The notes beneath the pieces were generated by a model. That model made no database searches, was not told the origin of the DNA, and saw only the letters and a list, made by a program, of their open reading frames with translations. Shown one piece after another: positions 1-6,820 of a stretch of DNA of 10,978 bases. Both the position numbers and the translations under genes were made by a program. The stretch comes from Betaproteobacteria bacterium. GTDB taxonomy: Bacteria > Pseudomonadota > Gammaproteobacteria > Burkholderiales > CAIKXV01. Numbering within the stretch: the first letter of the stretch is position 1; each line of letters opens with the position of its first letter. Location: positions 1-10,978 of the forward strand of contig CANGUQ010000091.1 of NCBI GenBank assembly GCA_947456915.1, read 5' to 3'.

Positions 1-28
1 GAAGGTTCGAATCCTTTCGCCCCGACCA
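1..28 (+). tRNA. 3' end of a tRNA gene, probably tRNA-Pro (partial)
   Basis: Only the T arm, the 3' acceptor strand and the CCA end are inside the window. Bases 1-5 pair with 13-17 (one G-U pair) around the seven-base loop TTCGAAT, a standard T arm. Bases 18-24 (CGCCCCG) are the 3' side of the acceptor stem, base 25 is an A discriminator, and CCA is encoded at 26-28. The implied 5' acceptor strand is CGGGGCG. A stem beginning CGG with an A discriminator is typical of bacterial tRNA-Pro. The anticodon lies outside the window, so the amino acid identity is an inference. The gene converges on the chemotaxis receptor, whose stop codon begins 6 bases away. No terminator fits between them. Confidence 0.75.
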
Positions 29-34
29 CTGAAC

Positions 35-1678
35 TCAGAGCTGGAAGCGGGCGACGTGGTGCCGCAGTTCCTCGGCGAGGCGGTCCAGAGCCTGTGCCGA
101 TTCCCGGATCGTCCCCACCGACGCCATGTTGCCGTCGGTCATGCGGGCGATGGTCTCCACGTTGCGGGTGACCTCCTCGCGGGCTGCGCTCTGCTGGTGC
201 AGGGCATCCGAGATGTCGGCCAGCGACTGCAGCATGCGCCGGGTGCACTCGACCTGCTCGCGCATCGCATCGCGCGCTTCGCCGGCGCGCTCGACACCGT
301 TGTCGACCTTGCGGTTGCCCTCGGCCAGTCCGGCAGCAGCTGCACGCGTGCTGTTCTGGATCGCCGCGACGAGGTCGGTGATCTCGGTCGTCGACTGCGA
401 GGTACGCTGCGCTAGCTTGCGCACCTCGTCGGCGACCACTGCGAAGCCGCGGCCCTGTTCCCCGGCACGCGCCGCCTCGATCGCCGCATTGAGCGCGAGC
501 AGGTTGGTCTGCTCGGCGATGTCGTTGATCACCGCGATCACCTTGGAGATGCGGCTCGCGTCGTGCTCGAGGCTGGTCATCAGCTCTGCCGAATCGTGCA
601 CGGTCGAGGCGATCGCCTTGATCTCGTCGAGCGAGCGCGCCACGGCGGTGCCGGCACGCTCGGACACCTGATCGGCCTCGCTCGCGCTGCGGTGCGCTTC
701 CTGCGCGTTGCCGGTGATCTGCGCGAGGCTCACGGCGAACTGCTCGACTGCGGCTGCGGTCGCCGCCGCTGCGTCGCTCTGCTGCTGCGAGCCGGTGGCC
801 ACGTGGGCCGCAGCCTCGTTCAGGGTTGCGCTCGAGCCCGACAGGCACTGCGAGGTCTGCACCATGTCGCCGACCGTCTGCCGCAGCGCCGTGTTCATCT
901 GTGCCATGCTCGCCATCAGATCGTCGCGCCCACCGGACGCCGGCATCACCGAGGACAGCCGCCCGGCGGCGATCGCCTGGGCGAGCGCGACCGCCTGCGC
1001 CGGCTCACCGCCGAGTTGCCGCAGCAGCCGGCGCCCGAATCCGATCGTGATCACCGCGGTGAACGCCACCGCCGCAGCGAAGGCGAGCAGCATCAGGATG
1101 CGTGCGGTGCCGATCGACGTGCTCGCTGCAGCCTCGACGCTCGCGCTGTGCGCCATCGACTGCTCGACCACGGTGTTGATCGCTGCGCGGTGGCGCGCGT
1201 AGTGTTCACCCATCTGCGCGAGCGCCGCGTTGATGCCAGCGGTGTCTCCCGCGGTGATCGCCGGCAGCAGGCGGGTGTTGCCGACGCTGAAGAACTGCGC
1301 CGCTGCCGGTGCGGCCTGGTTCACCAGCATGTCCTTCGTCGATGCCGTGATCGGCTGGTTCGTCCAGAAGGCGATGCGCTCCTTGAATTCCTTCTCCAGC
1401 TGGGCGAAGCGGCCGGTGAGCGTGGCGCGCTCGGCGGCGCTGGTGGCGCGCGGCAGCGACAGCGCCACCATCTGCGCCTCGACGATGTAGGCGGGCGGGG
1501 GCAGCACGTCCGCGATCAGGTCCTTGCTCATGACGATGTCGTTGTAGAGCGGACCGTTCACCTTCAATCGCTCGAGCGTGGTCAGCGCAACGGCGCCGGC
1601 GCACAGCATCCCGGCCACCAGCGATGCGATCATCAACCCGAACTGCCGCCGCAGAGTCTGCGTGGAACCGCCCATCAT
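35..1678 (-). CDS. Methyl-accepting chemotaxis protein
   Basis: A transmembrane chemoreceptor that would sense a ligand in the periplasm and control the CheA kinase through CheW. The 547-residue protein has the classic order. A first membrane helix spans about 12-33. A helical periplasmic ligand domain spans about 34-190 and carries the motif PPPAYIVEAQ near residue 60, seen in many receptors with four-helix-bundle sensors. A second membrane helix spans about 192-214, followed by a HAMP linker to about 268. The long cytoplasmic coiled coil has the near-invariant hairpin tip at about 385-424 (EQTNLLALNAAIEAARAGEQ, then GFAVVADEVR). There is no C-terminal CheR/CheB-binding pentapeptide; the protein ends HHVARFQL. 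Two adjacent ATG codons (1676-1678 and 1673-1675) follow a GGAGGTG Shine-Dalgarno at 1683-1689; the second has the more usual 7-base spacing. A sigma-28-type promoter lies upstream, tying the gene to the flagellar regulon. The ligand is unknown. Confidence 0.96.
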   Translation of the reverse strand: MMGGSTQTLRRQFGLMIASLVAGMLCAGAVALTTLERLKVNGPLYNDIVMSKDLIADVLPPPAYIVEAQMVALSLPRATSAAERATLTGRFAQLEKEFKERIAFWTNQPITASTKDMLVNQAAPAAAQFFSVGNTRLLPAITAGDTAGINAALAQMGEHYARHRAAINTVVEQSMAHSASVEAAASTSIGTARILMLLAFAAAVAFTAVITIGFGRRLLRQLGGEPAQAVALAQAIAAGRLSSVMPASGGRDDLMASMAQMNTALRQTVGDMVQTSQCLSGSSATLNEAAAHVATGSQQQSDAAAATAAAVEQFAVSLAQITGNAQEAHRSASEADQVSERAGTAVARSLDEIKAIASTVHDSAELMTSLEHDASRISKVIAVINDIAEQTNLLALNAAIEAARAGEQGRGFAVVADEVRKLAQRTSQSTTEITDLVAAIQNSTRAAAAGLAEGNRKVDNGVERAGEARDAMREQVECTRRMLQSLADISDALHQQSAAREEVTRNVETIARMTDGNMASVGTIRESAQALDRLAEELRHHVARFQL

Positions 1679-1759
1679 TCAACACCTCCGATGTGATGTA
1701 GTGCCAGAGGCGCTGCGGACTGCCGATGGATCGCCGCTTTCGCTCCGGTTCAGCAGTCA

Positions 1760-1786
1760 GTATCGGACGATGCAGGCAGGACTTTA
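1760..1786 (-). promoter_or_regulatory. Sigma-28 (FliA)-type promoter of the chemotaxis receptor
   Basis: Read on the minus strand, TAAAGTCC (1786-1779) is separated by exactly 11 bases from TCCGATAC (1767-1760). The FliA consensus is TAAAGTTT-N11-GCCGATAA. The TAAAGT core and CCGATA core match fully at the right spacing. Transcription would start near 1752, leaving a leader of about 75 bases before the receptor start codon. A flagellar-class promoter in front of a chemoreceptor is what the biology predicts. Confidence 0.82.
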
Positions 1787-1938
1787 GCGGTGTTTGGCAG
1801 GCAGGGAACGTGGCGTGCAGCAGTTCACGCAAGCCGCACGCAAGGATGCGCAACCTGCGCGAGCGGGGGGCGGCCGCCCGGCCCGCGCAGCGCACGACAT
1901 CGGCTCACCGGCGGCTGCGAGCGATTCGCACCCGTCGT

Positions 1939-3141
1939 TCACGCGGTGAGCACGCCACGCAGCCACTTCCACGCCTCCGGTGCCCACAGCCGTTCGTTCT
2001 TGGCGGCGATGTGCCCGTCGTCGGCGTACACGCGTGCGACGCGTCCGGTCGGCGGGCCGCTCTCCAGCAGCAGATAGATGTTGCCGATCGGGGTGAGGTG
2101 ATCGATCTTGCCGTTGACGAGGTACATCGGCATCGTGAGGTTGTCGAGCCTGCCCTGATCCTTCAGCGACCACCGCAGGAATTCGGCGCGCTGCGCCTCT
2201 TCGGTGAGCGGCTGCGGCGCCGGCTTGCTGCCGTGCGGGCCGAACCAGTTGGTCTTCGCACGCTCGGCGGCCGCCTGCCGCCACTCGGCACGCTCCTCCG
2301 GCGTGCCCCAGTAGCCGGCGCCGCCGGGGGCGCACGAGATCACGCCCTTGATGCGGGGATCGTGCGCCGCCAGCCGGATCACCCAGAGGCCGCCGCGACT
2401 CACGCCGAATGCGCCCAGGCGGTTCGCGTCGATCTCCGGCCGGCTCTGCAGCACGTCGAGCGCAGCCTGCCACGCGACGATCGACTCGGGCGCGTGCGGA
2501 AACGTCGTCTGCCCGGTGCCAGGTGCATCGACCACCAGCGAGGCCATGCCCTCGGCCATTGCGCCATCGGCGTACTTCTCCCGATCCTCCTTGTACATGT
2601 CGGCGCCGCACATCACGAGCACCGCCGGTACCTTGTTGCTCGCCGAAGCGTGCTTCGGAATGCGCAGGTGCCCGGTGGCGTGCATGCCGTCGCGCGTGAC
2701 GCGCACGACTTCGGGTGGATACTCGCCGAGCTGCGCGGCTCGCTCGAAGCAGCGCAGGTAGTCGTCATAGGCCTTGCTCTTGATCGCGCTCATCGTCGGC
2801 GGGCAGATCGTCGACCCCGACCAGTACGGCGAGGGAAAGCGCGCGAGACTGTAGTAGCTCTTCGCGTGCAGAAAGCCGTTGCGCGCAGCTGCCCGGTCGC
2901 CGCGGGCGAGCGCGGCCTCGGCCTCGGCTTCATAGCGCGCAGCGACGGCGCTCCACGCCGGGACCCAGTCTTCGTCCTCGGTGCTCTTCAGCACCTTGAC
3001 CGTCTCCAGCATCGGGGTGAGATCGTCGACCAGATTGAACCAGCGACGGTAGAAGCCGCCGACAGCGACCACGAACGGGACATCGTCGTCACGTACGGGA
3101 AGTGCCGCCATCTGGGCTGCCTTGTCGACCTTGGTGCTCAT
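1939..3141 (-). CDS. Alpha/beta hydrolase, 2,6-dihydropseudooxynicotine hydrolase-like
   Basis: A cytoplasmic serine hydrolase of 400 residues. The N-terminal 140 or so residues form a helical cap-like region. The alpha/beta core begins near residue 145. The nucleophile elbow is GVSRGG with Ser248. Asp347 (NGKIDHLTP) is the likely acid and His377 (DDGHIA) the likely base, giving a complete triad in the correct order. The helical N-terminus, overall length and elbow type resemble the family of 2,6-dihydropseudooxynicotine hydrolase and FrsA/DUF1100-like esterases, some of which cleave C-C bonds. Assignment to that subfamily is from memory of its architecture, and the substrate is unknown. The ATG has a strong GGAGGAG Shine-Dalgarno at 3150-3156 with 8-base spacing. 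It is the last gene of a minus-strand set with a cupin protein (97 bases upstream) and a Bug receptor, suggesting a role in catabolism of an imported compound. Confidence 0.85.
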   Translation of the reverse strand: MSTKVDKAAQMAALPVRDDDVPFVVAVGGFYRRWFNLVDDLTPMLETVKVLKSTEDEDWVPAWSAVAARYEAEAEAALARGDRAAARNGFLHAKSYYSLARFPSPYWSGSTICPPTMSAIKSKAYDDYLRCFERAAQLGEYPPEVVRVTRDGMHATGHLRIPKHASASNKVPAVLVMCGADMYKEDREKYADGAMAEGMASLVVDAPGTGQTTFPHAPESIVAWQAALDVLQSRPEIDANRLGAFGVSRGGLWVIRLAAHDPRIKGVISCAPGGAGYWGTPEERAEWRQAAAERAKTNWFGPHGSKPAPQPLTEEAQRAEFLRWSLKDQGRLDNLTMPMYLVNGKIDHLTPIGNIYLLLESGPPTGRVARVYADDGHIAAKNERLWAPEAWKWLRGVLTA

Positions 3142-3240
3142 TGCCTTCGCTCCTCCGGGAGTTGTGTGTACGATGATGATAAGGGATGGACCGCGCGGCG
3201 CGTTCCGGCCTGCGGTGCGGGTGTCCGGGCGGGCGGCGCG

Positions 3241-3837
3241 TCAGTGCGCTGCGCCGCTGCCCGGGTGATCCAGCGCAGCCGCCAGTGCAGGATCGAACTG
3301 CCCGTCGATCAGCACGTAGAGCATCCGGCAGGGTCTGTCCGAGCGGTTGCTCCAGGCGTGATTGGTGCCGCACTGGATCACCACGTCGCCCGCCTGCAGT
3401 TCGACATCCTGGTCGTCGAGCACCAGCGTCACCCGGCCTTCGAGCACCACGGCGTAGTCGAGCGTCTGCGTGCGATGCATCATCGGGTGACGACCGCCGC
3501 GGCCGAAGGTCGCTGCAGCCTCGTTGCCCATCGCGCGGAACACCTCGCGTGCGCGCTCGGGATCGAGGTTGCGCACCGCCTCGGGTTCCGGGGCCAGTTC
3601 CGAGATGCGAAACACGGTGCCGCCGGGCAGAGGATGAATCTGCTTCGGCCCGCCTGTCGGGTCGTCCATCTGCGCACGCAGCACGACTGGCGTCGAACCC
3701 GTCTTCCACAGATCGGTGGACACGTGGCCGGGCCGCAGCGGGTTGGTGCGCACTGCCGGCGCCGGTGCATCCTCGATCACCACCGCCTTGCCCTGTGCAT
3801 CGTGACCGGTGATCACGCGCCGGATGCGTCCGTTCAT
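3241..3837 (-). CDS. Cupin-domain protein
   Basis: A 198-residue protein with one cupin barrel in its C-terminal half. Cupin motif 1 is at about 117-134 (HPMMHRTQTLDYAVVLEG) and motif 2 at about 150-164 (GDVVIQCGTNHAWSN). The usual metal ligands are changed: the first His of the H-x-H pair is Met119, His121 is kept, Asp127 stands in the position of the conserved Glu, and His160 is kept in motif 2. Many small bacterial cupins share the HRT-x-T-x-DY-x-V-x-EG pattern; their role is mostly unknown (isomerase, dioxygenase or binding protein). The ATG follows AGGAG at 3843-3847 with 5-base spacing. It starts 15 bases after the end of the Bug receptor gene and precedes the hydrolase, so co-transcription is likely. 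The fold is secure and the reaction unknown. Confidence 0.85.
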   Translation of the reverse strand: MNGRIRRVITGHDAQGKAVVIEDAPAPAVRTNPLRPGHVSTDLWKTGSTPVVLRAQMDDPTGGPKQIHPLPGGTVFRISELAPEPEAVRNLDPERAREVFRAMGNEAAATFGRGGRHPMMHRTQTLDYAVVLEGRVTLVLDDQDVELQAGDVVIQCGTNHAWSNRSDRPCRMLYVLIDGQFDPALAAALDHPGSGAAH

Positions 3838-3852
3838 CGTCTCTCCTGCGAT

Positions 3853-4851
3853 CTATTCGGGTTGGAAGCCGGCCTGCCTCACCATGTCGGCAAACCGTGC
3901 GAGCTGTGCCTCGAAGAACGCGCGAAACGCCTTCGGTGTACTCGCCTCGGGCTCGATGTTCAGCGCCCGCAGCCGTTCGTTGACCGAGGGCTCGCGCACC
4001 GCACGCTCGATCGCCTGCTGTATCGCGCCGAGCACGGGCTGGGGTGTCCTGCCCGGCGCGAACACGCCGTACCAGCTCATCGCATCCAGTTCCATCCCGG
4101 GCACGCCGGCTTCGGTCAGCGTGGGCAGTGCGGGCAGGAACGGCGCGCGGCGCGAACCGGTGTATGCCAGTGCGCGCAGCCGGCCCGCGCTGATGTGCTG
4201 CATCGACAGAGGCGGCGTGACGAACATCAGCTGGATCTCGCCGGAGAGCAGTGCCGTGATCGCTGGTCCCGAGCCCTTGTAGGCGGTGTGCACCAGATCG
4301 GTCCCCGTGCGTGCGGCGAACATCGCCCCGGCGAGCTGGATCGGGCTGCCCGCTCCGGGCGAGCCGAACGCGAACCGGCTGTCGGGGCGGCGGGCGAGCG
4401 CGATGAACTCCTGCACCGTCCTCGCCGGGAGCGCCGAGGGAATCGCCAGGATGTAGCCCTCGCCGGAGCCGACGTTGGTCACTGGCGCGAAGTCGCGCCG
4501 TACGCCAAACGGCAGCTTCCTCTGCGTGCTGGGATTGACCGCGAAGGACGCGGAGGTGAGCAGCAGGGTGTGGCCGTCTGCAGGCGCGCGCGCAACGATC
4601 TCCGCGCCGATGTTGCCGTTGGCGCCGGGACGGTTGTCGACGACGAACGGGTGCGCGGTCTGCTGCGCGAGCTGCTGGCCGATGATGCGCGCCACCGAGT
4701 CGGGAGCACCCGCACCGAAGCCCACCACGATTCGCACCGGCCGCGCCGGCCAGCCCTCGGCCGGCAGCGCGCGGCTGCCGCCGGCCAGCGTGGCGGCGAC
4801 CAGCATGGCAGCGATCACTGGCCCGGGCGCGGCCCGCGCGGCATCGAACAT
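3853..4851 (-). CDS. Bug/TctC-family periplasmic solute-binding receptor
   Basis: A tripartite-tricarboxylate-type extracytoplasmic receptor of 332 residues, the usual length for the family. A signal peptide covers about residues 1-31, with a hydrophobic stretch PVIAAMLVAATLA and a cleavage region near SRALPA. Family landmarks in order are PARPVRIVVGFGAG (35-48, where most members have PFxAGG), VDNRPGANGNIGAE (71-84), ADGHTLL (91-97), YKGSGPAITALLSGE (191-205), TLTEAGVPG (244-252) and YGVFAP (261-266). The frame stays open far upstream, but ATG 4849-4851 has a GGAGGAGG Shine-Dalgarno at about 4856-4863 and is the only start placing the signal peptide at the N-terminus. No TctA/TctB membrane genes are nearby, so it is an orphan receptor as is common in Burkholderiales. 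It heads a likely operon with the cupin and hydrolase genes. The ligand is unknown; organic acids are usual for the family. Confidence 0.93.
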   Translation of the reverse strand: MFDAARAAPGPVIAAMLVAATLAGGSRALPAEGWPARPVRIVVGFGAGAPDSVARIIGQQLAQQTAHPFVVDNRPGANGNIGAEIVARAPADGHTLLLTSASFAVNPSTQRKLPFGVRRDFAPVTNVGSGEGYILAIPSALPARTVQEFIALARRPDSRFAFGSPGAGSPIQLAGAMFAARTGTDLVHTAYKGSGPAITALLSGEIQLMFVTPPLSMQHISAGRLRALAYTGSRRAPFLPALPTLTEAGVPGMELDAMSWYGVFAPGRTPQPVLGAIQQAIERAVREPSVNERLRALNIEPEASTPKAFRAFFEAQLARFADMVRQAGFQPE

Positions 4852-4961
4852 GATTCCTCCTCCGGCCTGCAGCCTGTTGCCGGCCGCTGCGGTGTCCGCG
4901 TCGGACGGCGCCGGGTGCCCGCGCCGCGCGCGGAACCTCCCGAGCCTGCTGCAGCGAGCGG

Positions 4962-4979
4962 CGGAAGTATAGACTTCCG
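4962..4979. promoter_or_regulatory. Inverted repeat, candidate operator in divergent promoter region
   Basis: The sequence CGGAAGTATAGACTTCCG has two perfect 7-base arms around a 4-base centre. It sits between the divergent Bug receptor (start 4851) and the unknown exported protein (start 5012). On the minus strand it contains TATACT (4971-4966), a good -10 hexamer for the receptor operon. On the plus strand it contains TATAGA (4968-4973), a weaker -10. No convincing -35 box was found for either. The placement suggests a transcription factor site covering one or both promoters; this is inference. Confidence 0.5.
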
Positions 4980-5011
4980 GCGTGATCACGCCAGCGCAGC
5001 TGCCCCGCTCG

Positions 5012-6652
5012 ATGTCATGCGCCCCGCGGCTGCGGCTCGGGCTCGCTGTGCTCGTGCTCGCTGCAGGCGCTGCGACGGTACCGGCGATGTCGTGGGCGCA
5101 GGCACCGACGAAGGCAGCATCTGGCAAGTCCGCCGCCCCCGGCAGGGAGCCGTCCGGCAGCCCGGCGGGGCTCGAGCGCAGGGTGGTGCAGACCGAGGCC
5201 GACACCGCGAAGAACTTCACGCTCGCTCGCGACAATGGCAAGACCCTCACCGTCGATCTGCCGCGCCTGCTTCCGGCGCTGGCGAACGCGCGCTTCACGC
5301 TGAGCGGGGCCACGCGCAACGGCAGCCCGAGCTTCCTGTCGCGCAATCTCTGGATCAGCCCGGCCGGAGAACTGCGCTGGCAGGAGATCTCTCCGGGCAA
5401 TTTCGGCCTGTGGCGGATCGGCATCCGGGCCGAGGAGCCGGGTGGTCGCGTGCGCGAGCTGGTGCTGCCGGTGGAGATACGGCTGCCGTCCGACACGCCC
5501 GAGCCGTGCGAGCCGGCGAGCAGCTGGTGCAGGTTCGTGCGCGAGCGCTGGGCGCAGGGCGAAGCAGCAGGGCACCTCGAGGACTTCTACAACAATCGGG
5601 ACGGTGGGCATGCCAGCTTTCCGATCGCGAATCACTCCCGGCAGCTGCGCGCACTGGCCGGCGGGCACGCGACTCTGATGTCGCCGTGGCCGACGCGCAA
5701 TGTCGTCGGCAACGCGTCGGTCTACTACCAGGGCCCGAACGCGGCCAACATGGACCGTTTCTTCTCGTTCACCAACGCCGAGTTCGACGCGAAGGTGCGC
5801 GTGTACGAGGCCAATCACGTGCTCTGGTACCCGGCGCACGTCGATATCTTCGGCGCGGGCGACCTGTTCCACTACAACGCGGCCTACAGCAGCATCACCG
5901 TCGGTTCGTCGGGTTCGGAGATGGGAGAGGTCGCCCGCACGCTGGTGGTCTGGTCGGCACTGCGGCCGGACGTGAAGATGCGGCTGGTAGAGCAGGGGTT
6001 GCTCGCGCCGATCACGCAGCTTCTGCTGCGGCGCAACCGCGTCGGCAGCGACGCGGACTACCTGACCGGAGCTGCGCATGCGACCGGCGTATTCCCGATC
6101 GCCGCCGATCTGACCGAGGCGAAGCTGCTCGAGCTGGCGCAGTCCGCCAATGCGATCACCGTCGCCGACGTTCCCGCCCTCGCGCGGCTGCGCGTGGTGC
6201 GCGAGGAGTTCTCGGCAGCAGATCGCGAACAGCTCGCGACCAATGCGTGGGCGGTGCACCGCATCTGGCGGCGCGAGGACCATCCGCGCGAGGTGGTGCT
6301 GTCGGCCGAGGACAGCGTGGACCTGAACGGCCGGCCGCTCGAGTTCCGCTGGGTCGTGCTGCGCGGCCAGAAGTTCGCGCGGATCGAACCGCTCGACCCG
6401 CAGGGGCGCAGCGTGCGGGTGGTCGTCACCTATCCGCGGCGGTTCCAGTTCGAACCAGTGCAGCCGGGAGGGCAGACCAACTGGACCAATCGCGTCGACG
6501 TCGGTCTGTTCGCCTTCAACGGCGTGCACTGGTCGCCGCCGGCGATGCTCACGGTGGCTGCGCTTGACTCCGAGGAGCGGTTCTACGATCTCACCAACCG
6601 GCTGCTGTGGCGCAAGCCGACGGGGCGCGCGGATCACCCGCGGCTGAAGTAG
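5012..6652 (+). CDS. Exported protein of unknown function with Ig/PKD-like domains
   Basis: I do not recognise this 546-residue protein as a named family. A Sec signal peptide covers residues 1-31 (hydrophobic LAVLVLAAGAATVPA, cleavage near WAQA/PTK), followed by a low-complexity Ala/Gly/Pro/Ser linker to about 55. Residues 75-160 look like an Ig- or cadherin-like beta sandwich (NLWISPAGELRWQEISPGN). Cys166 and Cys173 may form a disulfide. The middle, about 185-300, is rich in His, Tyr, Trp and Asn. Residues 300-420 look helical. Residues 426-520 resemble a PKD-like beta sandwich (LSAEDSVDLNGRPLEFRW, then VDVGLFAFNGVHWSPPAML). A GTG at 4982 would add 10 residues. I prefer ATG 5012 because GTG 4982 lies almost on the predicted transcript start; neither has a good Shine-Dalgarno. 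It diverges from the Bug receptor operon. Export is well supported; the role is open. Confidence 0.85.
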   Translation: MSCAPRLRLGLAVLVLAAGAATVPAMSWAQAPTKAASGKSAAPGREPSGSPAGLERRVVQTEADTAKNFTLARDNGKTLTVDLPRLLPALANARFTLSGATRNGSPSFLSRNLWISPAGELRWQEISPGNFGLWRIGIRAEEPGGRVRELVLPVEIRLPSDTPEPCEPASSWCRFVRERWAQGEAAGHLEDFYNNRDGGHASFPIANHSRQLRALAGGHATLMSPWPTRNVVGNASVYYQGPNAANMDRFFSFTNAEFDAKVRVYEANHVLWYPAHVDIFGAGDLFHYNAAYSSITVGSSGSEMGEVARTLVVWSALRPDVKMRLVEQGLLAPITQLLLRRNRVGSDADYLTGAAHATGVFPIAADLTEAKLLELAQSANAITVADVPALARLRVVREEFSAADREQLATNAWAVHRIWRREDHPREVVLSAEDSVDLNGRPLEFRWVVLRGQKFARIEPLDPQGRSVRVVVTYPRRFQFEPVQPGGQTNWTNRVDVGLFAFNGVHWSPPAMLTVAALDSEERFYDLTNRLLWRKPTGRADHPRLK

Positions 6653-6793
6653 CGCGGCGGCCGGGCGGCGTCCGGCGCGGCGGCAGGTGTGGTCTGCGTT
6701 GACGCGCTGCGGGGCGTGGCAGCGGCGGCACGCGAAGGCGGAAGTGCGGCCTTGGCTGGGCGGGTAAGATGACGGCCGGGGATTCGGTCGCGT

Positions 6794-6805
6794 CACCACG
6801 TGGTG
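6794..6805. promoter_or_regulatory. Perfect 12-base palindrome before the FMN dehydrogenase
   Basis: CACCACGTGGTG is a perfect palindrome ending 15 bases before the dehydrogenase start codon and 6 bases before its GGAG Shine-Dalgarno. It could be a dyad operator for a local regulator. It could also fold into a short CACC/GGTG hairpin in the leader. No clear promoter was found in the 167-base spacer; a TTGACG at 6699-6704 has no partner -10 at the right distance. Confidence 0.35.
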
Positions 6806-6820
6806 CATTCTGGAGTCGAG

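Noticed and set aside
1867..1878. GGGCGGCCGCCC palindrome downstream of the hydrolase as a terminator
   Set aside because: It has no T run on the minus strand and lies 60 bases past the stop; such GC palindromes arise by chance in this composition.
3142..3240. An internal promoter before the hydrolase gene (TATCAT on the minus strand)
   Set aside because: The -10-like hexamer is good but the position 17 bases upstream reads AACGCG, unlike a -35 box.
1726..6567. A plus-strand reading frame open for 1613 codons
   Set aside because: It runs antisense to three well-supported genes and out of frame through a fourth. Its translation is Arg/Ala/Gly/His-rich without domains. High GC at codon third positions removes stops from such shadow frames.
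6699..6770. A promoter for the FMN dehydrogenase from TTGACG (6699) or TAAGAT (6765)
   Set aside because: The two elements are 60 bases apart and neither has a partner at normal spacing.
5015..6808. A 597-codon minus-strand open frame
   Set aside because: It is antisense to the exported protein with its convincing signal peptide, and its composition is that of a GC shadow.
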